NCBI RefSeq assembly: GCF_009818105.1
Contig: NZ_CP046564.1
Coordinates: forward strand, 2,418,001 to 2,482,000
Direction of reading: 5' to 3'
DNA length: 64,000 nucleotides
Source: Bacillus sp. N1-1
GTDB taxonomy: Bacteria; Bacillota; Bacilli; Bacillales; Guptibacillaceae
In this document: piece by piece, positions 46,030 to 54,128 of the stretch
Position numbering within the stretch: the stretch's first letter is position 1
Layout of the letters: each line of letters begins with the position of its first letter
Notes under the pieces: generated by a model
What the model was told of the DNA's origin: nothing
Databases searched by the model: none
What the model saw: only the letters and a program-made list of their open reading frames with translations
Position numbers and translations under genes: made by a program

Positions 46030-46536
46030 ATCTCTAATAGTTATCTGATTTTCCGCAAAACTTCCTATTATGAATCAAATATAACAATCTCCTGTAGCGC
46101 TTAACTCTCATCTTCATTACCAATTATTTCAAACAATTGAGAACAACTCAATCTTTTCTTTCACATTAAAAGGAGCCTATCTTGTTACAGATAAGCTCCC
46201 ATTAATTGAAGACTCGGTTTCGAGATAACAATTTAATTATCCTTTCTCAATTCTGTTCACCTATCTTTGATTAACTGCTGAATAACTATGAACAGCTAAT
46301 AAATGCAAATTATCAAAATTCAGTATAGGGTAATTGAGGTTTTATACAAGTTAGATCTTAAGTTCTGACATTCGTTCACCTTTCTCTTATGACATTGATT
46401 GGATGGCAATCTGGAAGACTCCTGAGGAAAGTGACTAGACTCCGATTCAATCGACAATCCCATCCCTAAGAAAAAAGTTGAATCTCGTCGGTAAGACGCG
46501 ATCCAACTTAACAATGCAAATTCTTTGGTTTGCTAA
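46030..46536. other. 500-base gene-poor region
   Basis: Contains repeat 19. Further right, near 46400-46440, is a plus-strand stretch (CTGGAAGACTCCTGAGGAAA) like an interspersed GAAGACTCCTG-type element that I recall from other Bacillaceae genomes. No gene seen. Confidence 0.4.
46115..46210 (-). repeat. Array repeat copy 19 (long form)
   Basis: Minus strand CTTCAATTAATGGGAGCTTA, TCTGTAACAAGATAGGCTCC, TTTT, then TTTGAAATAATTGGTAATG. Core GGGAGC instead of CGGAGC. Confidence 0.8.
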
Positions 46537-47805
46537 TTAATAATTAACGGCTTCTTCTTGTTGGTGTTTTAGATCCTTCTCAGTCTTTTTAATGTCTAAC
46601 TTCATAAGAATGGAGACGACAAGCGCTAAGAATATTAAAGCAAGAAAAACGTAAAATACAGGAGTGTAACTATCGGTTCTAGCCCGAATTTGCGAAACAA
46701 TCATAGGTCCAAATACGCCACCTAGGGACCACGTTGTCAACAAATACCCATGAATGGCACCGAGTTGTTTCGTTCCAAACAAATCACCAATAAATGCAGG
46801 GAGATTAGAGAATCCTCCGCCGTAACAAGTAACAACGAGGAAAATTAGAAGCTGGAATATGATGATGTTTGATGTAATCGGAAGCATGAAAAAAGCAACA
46901 GTTTGTATTAAGAAAAAGATCAGAAAAACATTGGGGCGGCCAATATAGTCTGAAGCTGTTGCCCAGCCAAGACGACCTCCACCATTAAACACACCCATAA
47001 TTCCGACCATCGTGGCAGCTGCAGCGGCTGATAACCCTACAACTTCTTGGGCCATCGGTGAAGCAACTGAAATCATCATAATCCCTGCGGTAGTATTAAT
47101 AAGCATCATCGTCCAAAGCAGCCAAAAACGCTTTGTTTTAACCGCTTCTTTTGAAGTCAATTGTTGTAAATCCTTTTTATAAACTTTATTCCCAGTGGCC
47201 ATATTGTGTTTCATAGAAGCTGGCATCCAGCCTTCTGGGGGTGGGGCAATGTAAGAAGCACCTATTATAATAAAAACAAAGTAAGCTGCCCCTAATATGT
47301 AAAATGTATTAGATATTCCAATTGAAGTCATTAAGTTGGCTGCAACCGGTGCTGTAATGAGAGCTCCTGTTCCAAAACCAAGTACCGCTAATCCGGTTGC
47401 TAAACCTCTTCGGTCAGGGAACCATTTCACAAGAGTTGATACGGGTGAAATATAGCCAATGCCAAGTCCAAGTCCACTTGCTACCCCGTAGGACAATAGG
47501 AAAAGTGGAAGTGAATCAATCGCGATCGCAATCCCCGAACATGCTTGTCCTAATCCAAACAAAACACCAGCCAGAATTGCTGATTTTCTTGGACCATTTT
47601 TTTCAACAAACTTCCCAAACAATGCTGCGGATGACCCAGCCAGTGCCATCATAATGGTAAATGCAATCGTTACTTGAGTTGGGGTCCAACCCATTTGTTC
47701 ACTTACGGGGGTGGTATATACGCTATATGCATAGGCACCTCCGATGGAAAGGTGGATGGAAATAGCTGATAAAGCAATTAACCATCTGTTTTTCATTGCT
47801 TTCAT
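46537..47805 (-). CDS. OFA-family MFS transporter
   Basis: 422 residues with twelve membrane helices, of the oxalate:formate antiporter (OFA/YhjX) family. MFS motifs: GKFVEKNGPRKS between helices 2 and 3, GLGIGYISPVSTLVKWFPDRRGLATG, and GGGRLGWATASDYIGR in the second half. GGAGG eight bases before the ATG at 47805. The closest family members import monocarboxylates or pyruvate-like acids. Confidence 0.9.
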   Translation of the reverse strand: MKAMKNRWLIALSAISIHLSIGGAYAYSVYTTPVSEQMGWTPTQVTIAFTIMMALAGSSAALFGKFVEKNGPRKSAILAGVLFGLGQACSGIAIAIDSLPLFLLSYGVASGLGLGIGYISPVSTLVKWFPDRRGLATGLAVLGFGTGALITAPVAANLMTSIGISNTFYILGAAYFVFIIIGASYIAPPPEGWMPASMKHNMATGNKVYKKDLQQLTSKEAVKTKRFWLLWTMMLINTTAGIMMISVASPMAQEVVGLSAAAAATMVGIMGVFNGGGRLGWATASDYIGRPNVFLIFFLIQTVAFFMLPITSNIIIFQLLIFLVVTCYGGGFSNLPAFIGDLFGTKQLGAIHGYLLTTWSLGGVFGPMIVSQIRARTDSYTPVFYVFLALIFLALVVSILMKLDIKKTEKDLKHQQEEAVNY

Positions 47806-47950
47806 ATTATGTACCTCCTTCACTCTCTTTGTAAGCGGATACAGGAAACAGGATACTATAAGTGACGAAAAAAATCAAACTATTTGAAATTATTTGAAAT
47901 AACCACAGAATCATGTAGTGGTATTGTAATTAAAATTTAAAAAAATATCA

Positions 47951-47977
47951 GTTCAGTGAACTGATATTTTTCTTCTA
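47951..47977. terminator. Palindromic terminator
   Basis: AAATATCAGTTCA / TGAACTGATATTT, one-base loop, T-run on the plus strand and A/T-rich on the minus strand. Confidence 0.6.
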
Positions 47978-48028
47978 TTCCTTCTTGACGAAGTTTGCTA
48001 AGTTCATAGCAATTTTCTCCATCATTCA

Positions 48029-48070
48029 TTGACAAGTAGCTTATTAAATAATTGCTCCGAGATTATGGAT
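48029..48070 (-). repeat. Array repeat copy 20 (right end of array)
   Basis: Minus strand TATCCATAATCTCGGAGC then AATTATTTAATAAGCTACTT. 55 bases past the stop of the LLM gene. No copy is seen to the right of it. Confidence 0.7.
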
Positions 48071-48124
48071 ACTAATACCCACATCTTGCCTCTTCAACTA
48101 GTACAGTCATTTTATAATAATTTA

Positions 48125-49432
48125 TTATGTTAATCCCAAATGTTCACGGAAGGTGTGACCTTCATATTTCTTTCTGAAAATACCTCTTTTTTGCATTTCA
48201 GGAACAATTAATTCAACAAAGTCTTCTAAACTACCGGGTAATGTAGGAGGCATAAGATTAAATCCGTCAGCCACACCAGCTTCAAACCAGACTTCCATCT
48301 GATCCACAATTTCGTCAGGTGTACCTATCAGCGTGTGATGTCCACCGCCTGCATTAAGATATCCTAATAATTCTCTTACTGTAGGTTGTGTATCATTAAT
48401 AATTTCTAGTATTGTTTCATAACGTCCAACTGGACCAGTAAATTCTTCTACTGGGGGTAATTGAGGTACTTCTTTATCAATTTCCCAATTAGAACAGTCT
48501 TGTTGAATAAAGAAACTCAACCGTTTTAAAGCTGTTTCAAGAGGTAATTGCTCATCTAAGGCTGCTTTTTTGGCTAAAGCTTCTTCATGAGTATGACCTA
48601 CATAAGTTACTAAGCCTGGAAATACTTTAATATGTCTATTGCTGTCTTCGCTTTGTTTAACTTGTTCATATAGTTTTTTACGAAATTTTTTTGCTTGCTT
48701 TAAGTTCCACGACACTGAGTAGACTGCATCGGCATATTTTGCGGCTAATGCAATGCCTTGTTTAGATGCCCCTGCTTGCATTGAAACTGGTTTGCCTTGC
48801 GGGCTTTTTGGTGTAGTGGATGGGCCATACACTTTAAAATAGGTACCATCGTGATTAAAAGACTGAATGTTTGAAGGATTTATCAATTTTCTTTCTTCTC
48901 GATGATGTAGAAACTCTTTACTGTCCCATGAAAGAAATAACTTATTCATTAAAGCAGCGAATTCATCTGCCTTCTCATAGCGTTTGTCATGAGAAGGTAG
49001 TTCTTCCATACTATGATTTATCGCCTCTAAATCAGTCATTGACGTAACGAGATTCCAACCAACACGTCCTTTTGTAATATGGTCTAAACTTAATAGTTGT
49101 CGTGAAGCTGTGAAAGGATTAGAAAAGGTACTTGATATTGTTGAAACTAATCCCACATGATTTGTCACTTGAGAAATAGCAGTTAAATTGACAACTGGAT
49201 CAAACCAAAATGCTGGCATATCACTAGAATCTTTACCTTGAAATGATTGATTATCAGCAAAGAATACTGCGTCAAAGTAACCTTTTTCTGCTAACTGTGA
49301 TAAGGATTGGTAATACGAAATGTCTCCAATACGTTCAACGCTTGAGTCAGGCATTAACCAAGCAGCTTGATGGTGTCCACAACCATACAGCAAAACACCT
49401 AAGTGTAGTTGTTTTTCTTTAGTTTTCGTCAT
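48125..49432 (-). CDS. LLM-class flavin monooxygenase (NtaA/SnaA/DszA type)
   Basis: 435 residues. A bacterial-luciferase-like TIM barrel: HLGVLLYGCGHHQAAW, KGYFDAVFFADNQ, GRVGWNLVTS, the family block MQAGASKQGIALAAKYADAVYSV and GGGHHTLIGTPDEIVDQME. It uses FMNH2 and O2 to oxidise small organic compounds, often nitrogen or sulphur heterocycles. GAGGTG seven bases before the ATG. 82 bases after the SDR gene, so both should be under the TPP riboswitch. Confidence 0.9.
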   Translation of the reverse strand: MTKTKEKQLHLGVLLYGCGHHQAAWLMPDSSVERIGDISYYQSLSQLAEKGYFDAVFFADNQSFQGKDSSDMPAFWFDPVVNLTAISQVTNHVGLVSTISSTFSNPFTASRQLLSLDHITKGRVGWNLVTSMTDLEAINHSMEELPSHDKRYEKADEFAALMNKLFLSWDSKEFLHHREERKLINPSNIQSFNHDGTYFKVYGPSTTPKSPQGKPVSMQAGASKQGIALAAKYADAVYSVSWNLKQAKKFRKKLYEQVKQSEDSNRHIKVFPGLVTYVGHTHEEALAKKAALDEQLPLETALKRLSFFIQQDCSNWEIDKEVPQLPPVEEFTGPVGRYETILEIINDTQPTVRELLGYLNAGGGHHTLIGTPDEIVDQMEVWFEAGVADGFNLMPPTLPGSLEDFVELIVPEMQKRGIFRKKYEGHTFREHLGLT

Positions 49433-49514
49433 TTGTTTACACCTCAAAATACATCATTATTAATTGTCTTGTATAGTCCTTTTTTTGAAGAATTATCTAT
49501 GGTAATTTAAGCTA

Positions 49515-50270
49515 TTAGTTCATTGTCAAACCGCCATCTACTGTGAAATTTTGACCTGTAATACCGTTCGCATTTTCCGAAGATAAATAAGCGACCATAT
49601 TGGCTACGTCTTGAGGTGTGGTCACCTTCTTCAATGGCGTTGATTGAGCAATTAAATCGAATACTTCTGGTGTTGTAACAGCACTGGCGTCAGTCGTTTT
49701 TAATAATCCACCTGAAACTACATTCGCTTTTATACCATATAGTCCTAATTCAGAAGCGATATTACGCGTAAAACCTATTAATCCAGCTTTAGCTGTTGTA
49801 TATTCGTGGTAGGGTACAACAGGATTTTGATATAAATTAGTACCTATACTTATAATACTTCCATTTTGTCGTTCAATAAATTGAGGTATGACGCTTTGAA
49901 CTACATTAAATGCTGCTTTTAAAGTACCATCTAGTTGTTTTTGGTAATCATCCCAAGTGAGTGCTGTGAAGTTTTTCTGTTTGTTTGGATCAAATTTGAA
50001 GTCTACTAATGCATTGTTGACTACAACATCTATTTGACCAAAATATTCCGTTGCTTTTTTTATCAATTTATCTACTTCTTCACGATTTGTTACATCAGCT
50101 TGAATTGCAATAGCATTCTCTTCACCAATCTCAGAAACGATCTTCTCAACAGCATCTTTGCTTTTATAGTAATTGATAACTACTTGAAATCCTTGTTGCG
50201 CCAATGTCTTTACAATAGTTGCTCCTAAACCTCTACTACTACCTGTTACTAATACTGTTCTAGTCATCAT
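49515..50270 (-). CDS. Short-chain dehydrogenase/reductase
   Basis: 251 residues, FabG-like. NAD(P)-binding VTGSSRGLG, the catalytic Ser in SIISIGT and YHEYTTAK (Tyr/Lys pair), and the C-terminal NGITGQNFTVDGG. AGGAG five bases before the first of two adjacent ATGs. First gene after the TPP riboswitch; with the LLM oxidase it could act on a thiamine precursor or breakdown product. That job is inference from the riboswitch only. Confidence 0.9.
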   Translation of the reverse strand: MMTRTVLVTGSSRGLGATIVKTLAQQGFQVVINYYKSKDAVEKIVSEIGEENAIAIQADVTNREEVDKLIKKATEYFGQIDVVVNNALVDFKFDPNKQKNFTALTWDDYQKQLDGTLKAAFNVVQSVIPQFIERQNGSIISIGTNLYQNPVVPYHEYTTAKAGLIGFTRNIASELGLYGIKANVVSGGLLKTTDASAVTTPEVFDLIAQSTPLKKVTTPQDVANMVAYLSSENANGITGQNFTVDGGLTMN

Positions 50271-50333
50271 AACAACTCCTATATTTTTAATTTTGATGAA
50301 ACTTAAATAATAAAATGATAGATAAAATAAAAA

Positions 50334-50363
50334 TACGCAACCTCCCCATAGGAAAGTTGCGTA
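50334..50363 (-). terminator. Riboswitch expression-platform terminator
   Basis: TACGCAAC-TTTCC / GGAGG-TTGCGTA followed by TTTTTATTTT. It stands between the TPP aptamer and the SDR gene, as needed for transcription control. Confidence 0.85.
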
Positions 50364-50427
50364 AAAACAAATAACTACATATTAAGAATAAGGCGGCACA
50401 ACCGCTCTTTGAGTATGTATTAGAGTT

Positions 50428-50512
50428 TACACTTTCCTACGCTAGTTTCAGCTAGTTCAGGTTCAAAGGGTTTGAGGTAATACTCATCTCAGTTAAATAA
50501 CACCCCTAGTGC
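50428..50512 (-). promoter_or_regulatory. TPP (THI-box) riboswitch
   Basis: On the minus strand: AGGGGTG, then CTGAGATGAG, ACCCTTTGAACCTGA (the thi-box core), CTAGCTGAAACTAGCG and AGGAAAGTG. These follow the order and spacing of the TPP aptamer. With the terminator downstream, thiamine pyrophosphate should switch the SDR-LLM operon off. Confidence 0.92.
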
Positions 50513-50624
50513 ATATATTTAAGTTATATTCAATGTTATAGTTTTAAGAAATTCATGTCAAGAAAATATGGCTAGTTAACGTATTCCTATAACTTTGTTA
50601 TTCTAAAATTAACAGGTTATATCT

Positions 50625-50845
50625 TCTTTCATAACTAATCTATTAGATCTGCTTCCCATCGGCTGTTCAGGAATGGTTTCATATTGCCTAACCATTACTT
50701 TTTTCTTAATCTGATTGATCTCATGCATTTTTTTCACCTATGTTTTGACAGTACTTTCCCCAATCACCAAGTCAAGATAACGCTCCAGGACTAAGGTGCG
50801 GATACTCTTCCAGCCAGGCAATAATCCAGTCTCGATAAGGGATTA
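50625..50845 (-). pseudogene. IS21-family transposase (IstA) relic
   Basis: In shifting frames the minus strand reads RDWIIAWLEEYPHLSPGAL, then ERYLDLVIGESTVKT, a stop, and VRQYETIPEQPMGSR. These are consecutive parts of the IstA helix-turn-helix and the start of its catalytic domain (usual form RQYExxPGxQxQVD). At least one frameshift and one stop; no ends or istB nearby. An old insertion site. Confidence 0.75.
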
Positions 50846-51137
50846 ATTTTCATGGGGGCCTTCTAAAAGTTTTTAACCTCTTCAAATGTTATCTGTAAGT
50901 ATATTCTTTTTTCATTAACTAGACCCATTAATCGAATAACTTAGAGTTTCTTTCACTTCCAAATAACCCCTTCTCTTTATTCCAGAAAATAGGTATATAT
51001 TAAAGCAATAAATGATTTCCCATCTTCCGTTATCCTGCCCGATAGCTGAACATCACTCTGCTTTACACAATAACATATTTTTCTATTTAATCGAACTATT
51101 CTACCTTTCTTATGACATTGAATACTTTCTTTTCAGC

Positions 51138-51200
51138 AAAAAAAGAAGTCCAATTCGAAAGGCCTCTTAAGATCCGCCTGCCAAATTGAACTACTTCTTT
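51138..51200 (-). terminator. Terminator of the flavoprotein gene
   Basis: AAGAAGTAGTTCAATT / AATTGGACTTCTTTTTTT arms around a 27-base middle that folds itself; T-run at the end. Confidence 0.75.
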
Positions 51201-51204
51201 TGTA

Positions 51205-52326
51205 TTATTGTTTTGTAATCGCTGCGTGAATGTCGTAATCTGCAGGGTCGAGTTCGGTTTCTTTACCAATCGCAAGCCTTGCAAGTTCAAGTCCAAGATA
51301 TGGACCTACGGTTAGGCCAGAGGCTCCGAGACCATTTGCAGCCAGTAAATTATTCATCTCAGGTACATAACCAAATACGGGAAGGAAACCTGGAGTGAAA
51401 GGGCGAAAACCTACTTTTGCTTCCAAAAAAGTACTTTTTGCTAATCCAGGGGCAACAGCAAGTGCTTTACTAAATATTTCTTGAAGACCGCCTGCCGTTA
51501 CTCGCCTGTCCATTCCAGCTTCATTTTCGTGAGTTGCGCCAATGACGACTCGCCCATCGTCAAAGCTTAATAAATACTGGTCGTTTGGCGGCATCACAAC
51601 TGGCCACTCGCTTGTTGTTTCACCTGGCACCTCAAGGTGAACAATTTGAGCTTTTTGAGAGGTGACATTGAACTTTAGTCCTAAAGGAGATAAGAGTTCT
51701 TCCGCCCATGCTCCAGCGGTAACAATGACTTTATCCGCTTCGAGTATCTCGCCTTCAATTGTAACTCCTGTGATCTCAATATCTGATGACTGAAGTTTCG
51801 CGTCACCATATTTCAGTGTAGCACCATACATTTGTGCAGCGCGTAGAAGCGCTTGTCGAAGCGCTGCGCCATTTACTCGAGCGGCGCCGCTCACAAACAC
51901 AGACTGATACTCTTCCGCTACGTGAGGAAACAATTTTCTTGTTTCTTCAGCTGATAACTTCTTGATCTCACCTATTTCTGGTGCATCTTCTCTCCGTTTT
52001 TTTGCTCGATCGATCATTTTATCTAATTTCGTTTCATCTGTGTGGAGGCTAATTGCGCCTACTTTCTTGTAGCCCGTTTCTGTCTCTCCATCCTCCATTA
52101 ATTGTTCAATTAAATTTGGATAGTATTTTGCTCCACCTTTGGCGAGTCGATACCATACCTTATTTCGGCGTTGAGAGAGCCATGGACATACGATCCCTGC
52201 TGCGGCTTCCGTAGCCTGGCCAGGTTCGTTTCGGTCGATAATTGTAACATCTACCCCCATTTTTGCTAGATGGTAGGCAGTTGAGGCACCAAGAATACCT
52301 GAGCCTATAATAATCATTGAATTCAT
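51205..52326 (-). CDS. Glycine oxidase / D-amino-acid dehydrogenase-like flavoprotein
   Basis: 373 residues. FAD-binding MIIIGSGILGASTAYHLAKMG at the N-terminus, DAO-family substrate domain (VTAGAWAEELL, VVMPPNDQYLLSFDDGRVVIGATHE), and the C-terminal NGLGASGLTVGPYLG near the flavin. Resembles B. subtilis YurR. Oxidises a small amino acid or amine. AGGTG six bases before the ATG at 52326. A promoter region of 160 bases divides it from the epimerase gene. Confidence 0.88.
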   Translation of the reverse strand: MNSMIIIGSGILGASTAYHLAKMGVDVTIIDRNEPGQATEAAAGIVCPWLSQRRNKVWYRLAKGGAKYYPNLIEQLMEDGETETGYKKVGAISLHTDETKLDKMIDRAKKRREDAPEIGEIKKLSAEETRKLFPHVAEEYQSVFVSGAARVNGAALRQALLRAAQMYGATLKYGDAKLQSSDIEITGVTIEGEILEADKVIVTAGAWAEELLSPLGLKFNVTSQKAQIVHLEVPGETTSEWPVVMPPNDQYLLSFDDGRVVIGATHENEAGMDRRVTAGGLQEIFSKALAVAPGLAKSTFLEAKVGFRPFTPGFLPVFGYVPEMNNLLAANGLGASGLTVGPYLGLELARLAIGKETELDPADYDIHAAITKQ

Positions 52327-52486
52327 CAGTAACACCTATTTCGTTAAATTCATTTCTTTTTCATTTTACACACAATCATAAAGCCGCTCAAGCAGTTAAT
52401 AGACGCGTTGTCGAGAAACAACTTTCTTCTATATAAATTGCTCTCTATGCTAAAATGACACCATTACATTATGAAGGAGTTTCATC

Positions 52487-52906
52487 ATGAAAAAAACATT
52501 GGATCATATGGGAATTGCAGTTAGACGATTAGATGAAAGTGTTCAGTTTTATACTGAAGTATTAGGGGGAGAACTATTCGACCGCTATCGCAGTGAAGCT
52601 ACAGGAGTTGAGAGCGAAATTGCAGTGATTGACCTTAACGGAAGTCGTATTGAATTGCTTATGCCTACAAACAACACAACTTCTCCAATCGCACGATTTA
52701 TGAAACAAAAAGGAAAAGGCGTTCACCATATTGCATACAGGGTCGAGAACCTTGATGAAGCCCTTAAAGAATTAAAACAACAAAGCATTCGTGTGATGGA
52801 AGAAACACTGCGCATCAACAAACATGGTAGAAGGTTAATTTATCTAAATCCCGCTGATACAGAAGGGACAATTATTGAATACTGTGATTATCCAGAAACA
52901 GATTAA
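52487..52906 (+). CDS. Methylmalonyl-CoA epimerase-like VOC protein
   Basis: 139 residues. Two VOC modules: LDHMGIAVRRLDESVQFYTE with the metal His in HMG, and KGVHHIAYRVENLDEALKEL, ending with GTIIEYCDY (last metal Glu). The order and length match methylmalonyl-CoA epimerases, but no mutase or carboxylase genes lie nearby, so another epimerase or isomerase substrate is possible. AAGGAG eight bases before the ATG. Confidence 0.83.
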   Translation: MKKTLDHMGIAVRRLDESVQFYTEVLGGELFDRYRSEATGVESEIAVIDLNGSRIELLMPTNNTTSPIARFMKQKGKGVHHIAYRVENLDEALKELKQQSIRVMEETLRINKHGRRLIYLNPADTEGTIIEYCDYPETD

Positions 52907-52907
52907 C

Positions 52908-53024
52908 TTATAACTGTATAAATGCTAGTCGAAAAACAAGAATCATAAATAGCAAGAATGTGAGCACAAGTAGTATGTTGAGTCTTGAAGGTAAGTTATT
53001 ATTTTGGTTGTTTTTATCACTCAT
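52908..53024 (-). CDS. Small one-helix protein, like the N-terminus of a class B PBP
   Basis: 39 residues: MSDKNNQNNNLPSRLNILLV and the helix end FLLFMILVFRLAFIQL. This matches the cytoplasmic tail and membrane anchor of Bacillus class B penicillin-binding proteins, yet a stop follows at once. GGGAGG nine bases before the ATG. Either a truncated pbp gene or an independent small membrane protein. The stop lies against the 3' end of the convergent epimerase gene. Confidence 0.5.
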   Translation of the reverse strand: MSDKNNQNNNLPSRLNILLVLTFLLFMILVFRLAFIQL

Positions 53025-53408
53025 GGCAGCTTTCCTCCCGTTGCTAAAATTGTAAAACGATATCGTTCGTGTTATTACTTCATGATCGTCATGGGTTTCA
53101 ATTCTCATATCTTTGACATATAGGAAAAAACAGCGCCTATACCAGAGGACATATTCCTCATCGTTTGCATTTTAGCATAATTTCACTTGTTACAAACGAG
53201 TTTTTTGGATTCAAAGTGATTTTTTCTTCAAACGATTTAAGGAAAAACAGGTAATTGAAAGCTTGCCCCTCTCTATTGCTTCATCTTCTTTTACATCATT
53301 CGTTTCCATTTCTTTTCTTATGGATGGAGAAAACGTCATTATCTTTAGTCATTCAGACAAATCATTTCATGAAAAAAATGCAGCCTAAGCTGCATTTTTT
53401 CATTCCAT
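53025..53408. other. Intergenic region left of the TRIC-like gene
   Basis: About 380 AT-rich bases. Contains a bidirectional terminator at 53379-53402 (AAATGCAGC / GCTGCATTT, Ts on both sides). A plus-strand open frame here has no ribosome binding site. Confidence 0.5.
53379..53402. terminator. Terminator of the TRIC-like gene
   Basis: AAATGCAGCTTAGGCTGCATTTTTT on the minus strand; near-perfect stem with a T-run. Confidence 0.8.
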
Positions 53409-54029
53409 CTATGTTTTCGACCCCTCATTATGAATGCTTCTATACGGTAATTTCCATCCATATCGAAGAGAAAGCATGCGGAGAAATACAATGGTTCCAA
53501 ACAGTAACATTAACGGAGGCAGTTCTTTCGGATAACCAAGGCCAATTAACAGACCAGCCATCATCGCCCAAACGGCATAGACTTCTTTTTGCAACACCGT
53601 TGGTTTCCTTCTCGCTAGAAGATCACGAATGATCCCTCCACCTGTTCCTGTCATAGCAGCAGCGACCATAGCTGCAATAAAAGGATGTCCCATCTCTTCT
53701 GCAAAGAGTGCACCCTGGATTGCGAATGCTGCAAGACCAATCGCATCAAAGAAGCTCCCCCACTTTTCCCAGTAATAGTTAATCCAGCTAGCTGGAAAAA
53801 CAAAAATAACGAGAATTGTAGCGATCGCAATCATAATAAGAATGTCTTGATCCCAAATTGAAGCTACGGGAACACCTATTAATAAATTCCGGATAATCCC
53901 TCCACCAAATGCCGTTGCAAGTCCAAGAACGATTACACCAAGAAAATCAAACTCTTCTTCAAGTGCGACCAGTGCGCCACTCGCTGCAAAGGCAATCGTA
54001 CCGATAATATTAAGAATCTCCCAAGTCAC
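53409..54029 (-). CDS. TRIC-type cation channel family protein (UPF0126)
   Basis: 206 residues, seven membrane helices in two homologous triplets. The family glycine motifs are GLATAFGGGIIRNLLIG and AAAMTGTGGGIIRDLLARR. Bacterial members are homotrimeric K+-permeable channels; some are also proposed to move glycine. GTG start chosen with AAAGGG nine bases ahead. Single gene. Confidence 0.87.
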   Translation of the reverse strand: MTWEILNIIGTIAFAASGALVALEEEFDFLGVIVLGLATAFGGGIIRNLLIGVPVASIWDQDILIMIAIATILVIFVFPASWINYYWEKWGSFFDAIGLAAFAIQGALFAEEMGHPFIAAMVAAAMTGTGGGIIRDLLARRKPTVLQKEVYAVWAMMAGLLIGLGYPKELPPLMLLFGTIVFLRMLSLRYGWKLPYRSIHNEGSKT

Positions 54030-54104
54030 ACCATTACGCCCTTTCACGATCTATTGAAAGTTAAAGTGTACGTCAGCTTTCGCGTGTTAGCAACCCTTAA
54101 TAAG

Positions 54105-54128
54105 AAAAAACCCCCAGCTGGAGGTTTA
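54105..54128 (-). terminator. Terminator of the MurE-like gene
   Basis: AAACCTCCAGCTGGGGGTTTTTT on the minus strand: compact stem with a T-run, overlapping the end of the gene. Confidence 0.8.

Larger units (their letters stand above)
47824..48124. other. Intergenic region MFS / LLM with repeat 20
   Basis: 300 bases: promoter of the MFS gene, a palindrome ATATCAGTTCA/TGAACTGATAT with Ts on both sides (47951-47973, likely terminator), and repeat 20. Confidence 0.5.
50513..51204. other. Region between riboswitch and the glycine-oxidase-like gene
   Basis: Holds the promoter of the riboswitch transcript, an IS21 transposase relic (50625-50845) and the terminator of the flavoprotein gene (51138-51200). 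No intact gene. Confidence 0.6.

Noticed and set aside
46320-46514. Minus-strand 64-codon frame before the MFS gene
   Set aside because: No start signal, low protein likeness; the stretch carries an interspersed-type motif on the other strand.
29843-48070. Array repeats as integron attC sites
   Set aside because: The GTTRRRY / RYYYAAC core sites are missing, and no integron integrase is in the window.
29843-48070. CRISPR array
   Set aside because: Copies are hundreds to thousands of bases apart, vary in sequence and lack spacers of constant size; no cas genes seen.
48125-50512. Nitrilotriacetate or dibenzothiophene breakdown assigned to the LLM oxidase
   Set aside because: Family names do not fix the substrate; the TPP riboswitch points to something linked to thiamine instead.
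53255-53632. Plus-strand 125-codon frame
   Set aside because: Overlaps the TRIC-like gene antisense and has no ribosome binding site or family likeness.
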